Source: Magicicada septendecula
Lineage: Eukaryota; Arthropoda; Insecta; Hemiptera; Cicadidae
Reading direction: 5' to 3'
Length of the DNA stretch: 64,000 nucleotides
Assembly: GCA_034769895.1 (NCBI GenBank)
Contig: CM068370.1
Span: 45,436,344 to 45,500,343, forward strand
The first letter of the stretch is position 1. Every line of letters begins with the position of its first letter. The notes under the pieces were generated by a model. It had not been told where the DNA came from. It saw nothing but the letters and a program-made list of their open reading frames with translations, and made no database searches. Of this stretch, positions 57,281-64,000 are shown one piece after another. The translations under genes and the position numbers were made by a program.

Positions 57281-57995
57281 ATGGATGCCAGTCAGATGAT
57301 GGAATGATGGAAGCTTTCCAAACGCTGCTGCGGCAGACATAGGAAGAAGCAGAAAGACGACAAAAAGAAGCACGAAGACAAGAAAGAGAAGAAGCAGAAA
57401 AACGACAGGATGAAAAACGCAGGCAGGAAAGAGAAGAGGCTGAGGAACGTCAGAAAGCACTAATTGCAGAAACAGAAGAAAGACAAAAAGATGAAACGGA
57501 CGCCCTCTTTGAAGCTATGCAGAAACAGTTGCAAGAACACAGTACCGCAGAATTGGGTCTCCTACGAGGTGAGCTTAATAAACAAGTTACTAAAATATCA
57601 GAGGTACAAGAATCGACATTAAAAATAGCTGAAGTAGAAAAATCTGTGTCGAGTGTTGAAGAATCAATGTCTATTAAATTGCTGAAGTAGAAAAGTCAGT
57701 CACGAGGTGGAAAAAACTATGTCAACAAAAATAGAAGACTCAATTACAAATATAAAAGAGAAGATTAAAAATGAAGTCGAGCAGTGCCTGAAGTTACAAC
57801 CAAAACAACTTTGTGAACAGACTGTACCAATGATAAAGACAGAAAAAGACTCAGAAAATAAGTTAATAGAGAAAGTCACTTTGCCTGCAGTAGGGACAAT
57901 TCATGTCAAAGCTCCAATATTTGATGGAAGCAGTCACTGGGCAATGTACCTCCGCCAATTTGAAGCTGCTGCATGTGCAAATCATTGGACAGAGA
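57281..57995 (+). pseudogene. Element G gag, N-terminal part
   Basis: ATG 57281 opens MDASQMME and meets TGA after 8 codons. The next frame (from 57307) encodes a long charged coiled coil (EEAERRQKEARRQEREEAEK). A third frame (57707 on) ends with APIFDGSSHWAMYLRQFEAA, the start of a Gypsy capsid. At about 57993 it jumps into RT sequence, so the rest of the capsid, the nucleocapsid and the protease are deleted. Confidence 0.82.
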
Positions 57996-60345
57996 AGTGG
58001 GTCTTCATCAAGAAGACAAGGAAAAGACCGCTTTCTCGACCCCAAGTGGTTTATTCCAATTTAACATCATGCCATTTGGACTCTTTAATGCACCAGCAAC
58101 ATTTGAAAGATTGATGGACCTGGTACTCCGAGGCCTGACATGGAAAATTGCCTTGTTTATTTAGACGATGTCATAGTCATCGGGAAGACTTTCAAAGACC
58201 ATTTGGAAAACCTTAAGGAGGTTCTAACTAGAATTCATGATGCCCGACTCAAGCTGAGCCCGAAGAAGCGTTCTCTATTCCAGAAGGAAGTACAGTATCT
58301 GGGCCATCTGGTTTCAGCATCGGGTGTTAGCATGGATCCTTATAAAGTAGACACCATAAGAGACTGGCCAGTGGCGAAGAGTAAACATGAAGTTCGGAGT
58401 TTCCTGGGGTTATGCTCATATTACAGACGTTTTGTGAAAGGCTTCGCTACAATTGCTAAACCACTATATGAGCTAACGGAAAATAAATGAAACTTCCAGT
58501 GGTTGAGGGAGTGTGATCAAGCATTTAAGACTTTGAAAATTGCAATATGTTCGCAGCCAATTCTCGCTTTCCCAGCTTCCGAAGGGAAGTACATTGTGGA
58601 CACAGACGCAAGCAATACTGGTCTAGAAGCAGTTTTGTCTCAAGTGCAAAATGGTGAAGAACGAGTAATAGCGTATTACAGCAAGACACTTTCTAAACTG
58701 GAGAGAAATTATTGCGTTACAAGGAGAGAAGTTGCTGGCAATTGTCCGCGCGTTGGAGCACTTCCATATATACCTCTATGGAAGAGAGAGTTTTCACTAC
58801 GTACCGACCATACCGCACTTGCATGGCTCTTGAGATTTAAAAATCCGGAAGGACAGTTGGCAAGGTGGCTTGAATGTCTGCAAGATTACAACTTCAAGGT
58901 ACAACATCGATGGGGGCGCCTGCATGGTAATGCAGATGGCTTATCACGAAGACCATGCCCAGAAGACTGCTGACATTGCCACACAAAGGAAGAACAAAAC
59001 TGAAGCGAATATGTTCAAGCCATCACTGCAGATTTCCTGGCAGACGGCTGGACAACACAAGACTGTCGATAAGAACAGATGACTGATGAAGACATTGGAC
59101 CGACCTTGACTGCAAAAGAGGAAGGTCGCCACCCGGGTTGGCAAGATATCTGCCATGGTTCTGAAGTGCTGAGCACAATGGGCATGCCCATGGGCTACTA
59201 GGCACAATGGGAATCTCTCACCTTAGAAAACGGATTGATGAAAAGGGCTTGGGAAAGTGCAGATGGATGAGACGTGGTCATGCAGTTGATAGTTCCCCGA
59301 AGTAAAGTGCAGTCTGTTTTGAAGGAGATGCATGATGGAACATCTGGAGGCCATCTTTGTGTTAACAAAACCCTTGACAAAATACGGAAGCGATTCTATT
59401 CGCTTCATCTTCGCCACGACGTAGAGGAATGGGTTCGGAAGTGTGAAATATGTGCTGCAAGCAAGGGCCCACAAACCAGAAGCAGGGGTAAAATGAGACA
59501 GTATAACGTTGGACTGCCTTTCGAGAGAATTGCCATAGACATTGCTGGACCATTCCCAGTTACACACGATGGAAACCGGTACATCATGGTTGTAGGTGAC
59601 TACTACTTTACTAAGTGGGTGGAAGCCTACGCAATTCCAAATCAGGTGGTTACCACTGTGGCAAAGCAGTTAGTTCACAACTTCTGTTGCCGTTATGGAG
59701 CCCCTATGGAAATCCATATGGATCAAAGGAGAAAATTCGAATCAGGAGTGTTTAAAAATAATTATGCCGTCTACTCGGAATTCGAAAGACCAGGACAACG
59801 CCTCTGCATCCTCAGTCGGACGGGATGGTTGAGAGATTCAATAGGACACTTGAGCAGCATCTTTCGAAGGTTGTTGACGAGAACCAAACAGACTGGGACC
59901 AACGTATACCACTATTCCTCATGGCATATAGATCATCAGTACACGACACAACCGGCATGACTCCAGCAAAATTGGTGTTTGGGCGGTGTCTTCCTGGGGA
60001 CTTAATGTTCGGATCACCTGAGACTCAGTCCCAACAGCTGCAGAACTATTCCTCGCAATTAGAAAACCAACTGCGAGAAATGAATCGCTTGGTAAGAGGA
60101 CGGCTGAAAATTGCCAGTGATAAAATGAAAACTCGGTATGACATTCGCAGCAACAGTCTGGGTTTCCAAGAAGGAGATCAGGTCTGGTTGTTCAACCCAA
60201 AGCGCCGTCGTGGTCGCTCACCTAAGCTTCAGTCCTAACTGGGAAGGTCCCTACACTGTGAAAAAAAGAATCAACGAAGTTATCGGATTCAACAGGAAGG
60301 GCAGCGAAAATTCAAGGTCGTCCACCTAGATCGCCTGGCTAAGTA
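57996..60345 (+). pseudogene. Element G RT, RNase H and integrase, broken
   Basis: RT starts mid-domain at VGLHQEDKEKTAFSTP, then MPFGLFNAPATFERLM and CLVYLDDVIV. RNase H: VDTDASNTGLEAVLS, RTDHTALAWL, GNADGLSRR. Integrase: a zinc-finger region (GGHLCVNKTL, CEICAASKG), IDIAGPFP, HMDQRRKFES and MVERFNRTLE (the D, D, E positions). The end reads QVWLFNPKRRRGRSPKL and WEGPYTV. Frame changes at about 58140, 58490, 58975 and 59825 break it. Upstream RT fingers and motif A are deleted. Confidence 0.9.
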
Positions 60346-60396
60346 CTACTTGAGACGGTTTGCCAGTTCGGGATGAAAGGCTTAAGGAGGGGGCAG

Positions 60397-60963
60397 TGTT
60401 ACGACATCGCAGAACAATCTACGTGTTTGTTGAATGTGCCAGAAGAATCTCGCTCTAATGTGTGTGTGTGTGTGTGTGTGGGGCCTATGTGACTGTAGAC
60501 GCATTCGCGAGAGTTTTCTCGAAGGCGCCAGCCGCGCCGACTGTCAATACCGAAATTAATTACGTCGCACACTCTGGCGCTAACACGCATTATAGAATAA
60601 TCTGGTAATTTGGGGCGGTATATATACCAGTACTCAATGACGTTCACTTCAGTATAGGCTCCGATATATTTACAGTTTGGTTCGAGAGTTATTCTCGGGC
60701 GATATTACTGTGCACGTTCAAGTGGTTATTAGTTAAGTGTTGTGTTTTATAATCGGACGGTATATTGTAATACAATTGTATTTAATATTAGTGACATTTT
60801 ATTGCATGTGAACAATTTTTATTTGATTTGTTGTAGTAGACTGTGTTGTTAATTATGAACTGTTTTACTGTAACAATTAAAGGTGTGATTAGTGACTTAA
60901 TTGGTGTCTTGTACTTATTTTGTTTCCACTGTACCTACGGCGATCGAGTAGACCGTCGTAACA
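60397..60963 (+). repeat. Element G 3' LTR
   Basis: 567 bp, longer than the 5' copy mainly through a (TG)n expansion at about 60461-60480. It ends 25 bp from an IRS exon. Confidence 0.93.
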
Positions 60964-60988
60964 ATATGCTCAGATACATATGTCTCAC

Positions 60989-61134
60989 CTGTGACGGTGA
61001 ACTTGACTTGAAGCCACCGCTAGTTGGATTTGGTGAATATTTCCTATAACTTGCGTTACCAGATGCCGTCGCTGGCTGAATGGGCAAACACAACGATCCG
61101 TCCATTGGAACATAGTTGTTTGGTTTCTCATCTT
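60989..61134 (-). CDS. Insulin receptor substrate exon
   Basis: A 146-bp exon with acceptor TTATTTTCAG (AG at 61136-61135) and donor TCACAGGTGAGA (GT at 60988-60987). It enters with two bases of a codon and ends on a codon boundary, in phase with exon 56517-56439. It encodes DEKPNNYVPMDGS (a YxxM site), LCLPIQPATASGNASY, KYSPNPTSGGFKSSSPSQ. This is the most 5' IRS exon in the window. PH and PTB domains must lie upstream, beyond 61.1 kb on this strand. Confidence 0.9.
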
Positions 61135-61528
61135 CTGAAAATAATCAACAATCTTTAACTTATTTAACATGTATGCAACAGTCAGTAAAAGGAAAACGTG
61201 TAAAAGATATACAAGAACTGCTAAATTACAAATATTTTTTCCTCCACAAAAAAATTCACTACCTACAATTTTCATCCATCACATATGAATATTAAAAAGT
61301 TGTAAAATCAATAATATAACACTATGAAACAGTATGTTTCATTTTATAATAATATAAAACTGAAACACACTATACTTAAGAATGTCCTAACATTAAAGAA
61401 TATCTGTGTAATCACTAAAAGTATCTTTATTTAAAAAGGTCTTGTCTTTTATTATAGCGAAATCTTTAGAATTGCTAAAATATCTTCATTTTTTAAAGAC
61501 ATCAGGTCTGACAAAAATAGAAAGACAT
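61135..61528 (-). other. IRS intron sequence
   Basis: AT-rich intron between the IRS exon and the LTR of element F. Nothing recognised. Confidence 0.5.
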
Positions 61529-62667
61529 TGTTAACAAACTTACCTTTTAATTTTTTAAATTGTTAACATTTTAAAACTCTGTATTTACTCTGGGCAGTCC
61601 AGTCGCCATGTTGTTGCCAACATACTATGTTTTATACTTACAGGTAACAGGGTTCTTAGACGAGCGCAGAAACACGATGTTTGTTGAGAAATAATATACT
61701 CGGATTGCATTAGTTAAAACTTGCGTTTATTGATCATTGGAAATTATATATTTTTATGACAAAACAAAATGGAGTCTTCCTCCTTTTACAAACTCCAAAT
61801 ACAAAATGGCTGCGTTACATCAGCCTTTATGCGTGATACTTGTACGTAATATATATCTTGACTTCAAATACTCTGATTACATATTTAAGTGAATCTAGAC
61901 CATTACTGTAGTTTTAATAATTCCGGTTTTTTAAAGTTATACGAATCACATAACGTGAACCAATGCTTGTGATTATCTTGGTACCGGTACACACGCACAC
62001 ATCCTCTCACACATACTAACTACAAAACGGTACATTTTCTGTATTACTTGAGCTCAAAAGATTTATAAAGACTGGTAGTTAAATTGGGTGAAATGTCTAC
62101 TTCCCTGCTTCGTTATAGTGAAGATTGAGTCAGGCGTCACTCATGTTTCCGTTGGTATTGTGATGAACTATATGATTTTCCTTTTGTAACTGCACTCACT
62201 GTCTCTACATTTTACACTCTTTGATTTTAACTAGTTTAAACTCACTTTTTGTTACATTTTGTTGTTACTTTTTAGACTTGCTGGCCAACAATTTTGGTAG
62301 CGTGCAGTTCGCACGAAAGATCTTTGTCGACTGAGAACGACAATATGGCGCTTATTATTGAAGCGGAAGGGTTGTCACGTCATCAATTCTATTGTTTTTG
62401 GTGATGACGTCTTAGTTTTTTAAGGTGCAGCCATTACGTCTGGCATTCCTTGAGTGACGTTTACATAAGATCGTTCGTTTGTTTCGGCAGAATAGCTGTA
62501 GTTTTGCACGTACGCCACTGACCTTGGCGCGAACCCTTCATTGCTTATTGCATTGTTTCACACGTTTGGAAAACTTTACACTCATGGATTTTAATATTTA
62601 ATTTACAATAAAATTTATCTCTGTTATTGACCCAAAATCCCTATACGGGCCTATTTGTACCGTTACA
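61529..62667 (-). repeat. Element F 3' LTR (minus-oriented)
   Basis: Minus reading TGTAACGGTACAAATAGGCC at 62667 to GTAAGTTTGTTAACA at 61529. The inner end matches the solo LTR at 40688 over 15 bases. A GGTAAGT donor-like site lies 12 bp from the end. The 5' LTR of F is beyond the window. Confidence 0.75.
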
Positions 62668-62905
62668 AAACCTCCTCAATGAGAGGTTTTATGAAGAAGC
62701 ATAAAAACTCTCATTGACACATTCATACTTCCTAAAGGGAACAGCTAAGATGTCGCCACAACCCCCTGTATTGTTTATATAAAAAGAATATCAATCACTT
62801 ACCCCTTGGTCCAATGATGGTGACAGCACCTGCATGACCTTACTGGACTTCTCTTTCGAGATCCCAACACTGCAAGGCCAGTCAGGCACTTGACGTTCCT
62901 GCTCT
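62668..62905 (-). promoter_or_regulatory. Element F 3' module: polypurine tract, hairpin and conserved block
   Basis: Minus strand: CAGTGTTGGGATCTCGAAAG, AGAAGTCCAGTAAGGTCATG, TTGGACCAAGGGGTAAGT, GGGGGTTGTGGCGAC, then a hairpin (62716-62677) CAATGAGAG / CTCTCATTG with TTTTATG / CATAAAA, then GAGGAGG and the LTR. GTCCAGT and ATTGGAC can pair around the block. Confidence 0.8.
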
Positions 62906-63689
62906 GACGCGTTGGCCAGCTCAGGACCGCCGCCACAGCATCACTAAACTCTGAAACATTGAAATAAAAAATCAAATAGTGGCCTCGTATAATACCATAT
63001 CCCTAACTGATCTGTTTCCCCTTAGCTGTGTATTGGTTTACGTTAATAAGCATTGGTTTTTCCTTAACTCCTAATACCTCTAATACATAGATGCAAACAA
63101 GATTTATTATAAGATGTATCCTTCTCTCATTTCACTCCCAAAATATTTATTAAAATTTCGATTCCAATCGATAATATTTAACTCTTTTCTTTGCACAAGA
63201 AGAAATATAATATAAATCTTTACCCTAATGCAATACTATTTAAAACAAATAATTAAGTTTAATAGAATCAACAAAACAATCTATCTATATAATTCTTACA
63301 TATAACAAAACATGAGTTCACTCCTTCAGAACACTCTATCTATTAAAATTATTGATCATCTTTTATGATCCGAATACTTTAATACAAAATCATAATTATC
63401 TTTTATGATCAACCTTTAATTTACATCACATTTCATTTATTATTCCATCTCAACTATGAATTTTCTCTATTTAACATTTTGATCATCAATTAGTTAGGGT
63501 GACTCTCAGTTATTCACAATGATTTGATGTATATGGGCATTTATACCTATAACCTTACTCCCCTCCTTTACTTCTAACAACCACTAACAGATTTACATAG
63601 GGTGACACCAATCTCTCAATAATAACCCCCTTCAACACTAATTCCACTTATACCATTCCCCTCTTATAATAAAATATCTAATACCCTCT
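62906..63689 (-). other. Element F 3' noncoding region
   Basis: About 780 bp of AT-rich sequence with no gene seen, between the 3' module and the pol relic. Confidence 0.45.
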
Positions 63690-63895
63690 TTGTAACTAGG
63701 ATGTGTGTTCCCGAACCTGCCAATTCCATTCACATCCTTTTGCCCTTCCCATAATCTCGGCAAACACTCTTCGACCCTTCACAATTACCTGCCCAACGAC
63801 GCACGTTGATCACTCCTTACCACCTCTCCCTCACTACAAAATTTCACCATCAACTATTTACTCTCTAATTACATTACCCTCTCTTTCTAAATATA
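63690..63895 (-). pseudogene. Element F: decayed protease-RT linker
   Basis: Minus strand reads GAAATTTTGTAGTGAGGGAG, GTTTGCCGAGATTATGGGAA, GGTTCGGGAACACACATCCT. These line up with B pol at 4608-4760 and with the relic in B at 9618-9790, including the shared ending ...ACACATCCT.AGT.CAAAG. Frame is broken. Confidence 0.6.
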
Positions 63896-64000
63896 TGCAC
63901 TCCCACTACTGTGCCCCTAATACTACCCTGTTTCTGTATTATTTTCATTCCAAAATTCTTATTTTCTCTAACTCCCATTAGAGTTAACTTTGACTGACTC

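Larger units (their letters stand above)
56638..60963 (+). mobile_element. Element G: Ty3/Gypsy element with internal deletion
   Basis: LTRs 56638-57190 and 60397-60963 begin TGTTACGAC and end CGTAACA. They are flanked by the duplication ATAT (56634-56637, 60964-60967). After the 5' LTR comes TGGTGTCAGAACTGGGA (primer-binding site). Before the 3' LTR is AAGGAGGGGGCAG (polypurine tract). At 4.3 kb it lacks the end of gag, the protease and the start of RT. It fills an IRS intron almost completely. It is a different family from B and C and lacks their 3' hairpin module. Confidence 0.94.

Overview
This is an insect nuclear-genome window. It is AT-rich, intron-bearing and dominated by transposable elements. 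The one recognisable host gene is a minus-strand insulin receptor substrate (IRS/chico family) gene. Five coding exons can be placed by splice sites and reading phase: 61134-60989, 56517-56439, 44294-44151, 31712-31508 and 29636-27693, in transcription order. Together they carry ten tyrosine YxxM motifs. The 5' exons (PH and PTB domains) and the last 3' exon(s) were not found and are probably outside the window or hidden below 27.7 kb. The order cannot be named. The mix of Gypsy, Penelope, Tc1/mariner and LINE families fits a large hemipteran-like or polyneopteran-like insect genome.

Layout. 1-17.3 kb: a decayed outer element A (gag tail, retropepsin, tandem array, AT-rich remnant) is split by a nearly complete Ty3/Gypsy element B (868-12355, near-identical LTRs, 4-bp duplication ACCA). 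17.3-24.6 kb: element C, an older 5'-truncated relative of B that carries a small LINE fragment. 24.6-27.2 kb: a direct-repeat pair flanking a ~160-bp tandem array, which holds a second LINE fragment. 27.7-61.1 kb: the IRS exons. Their introns hold a Tc1-like relic, a mariner relic with a nested Penelope-like element, Gypsy remnant D, a solo LTR, a LINE in two opposed pieces, the pol-less LTR element E (with another solo LTR inside its LTR) and a deleted Gypsy element G. 61.5-64 kb: the 3' end of minus-strand Gypsy-type element F, which leaves the window.

The strongest unexplained signal is shared by B, C, D, E and F, whose LTRs otherwise look different. Each ends in the same 3' noncoding module: a conserved block around GTTGGGATC...AAGTCCAGT, then a long hairpin placed directly before the polypurine tract and 3' LTR. 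Stem sequences differ between elements but pairing is kept, including UUCG loops in two of them. B and C also share structured blocks just downstream of pol, and their Gag has a RanBP2-like W-C-x2-C...C-x2-C finger in place of a retroviral CCHC knuckle. B and F both carry a second, decayed copy of the protease-RT linker in their 3' noncoding part.

All alignments were done by eye. Element boundaries rest on TG...CA ends, target-site duplications and matching copies inside the window. Family names finer than Ty3/Gypsy, Penelope-like, Tc1/mariner and non-LTR are not claimed.
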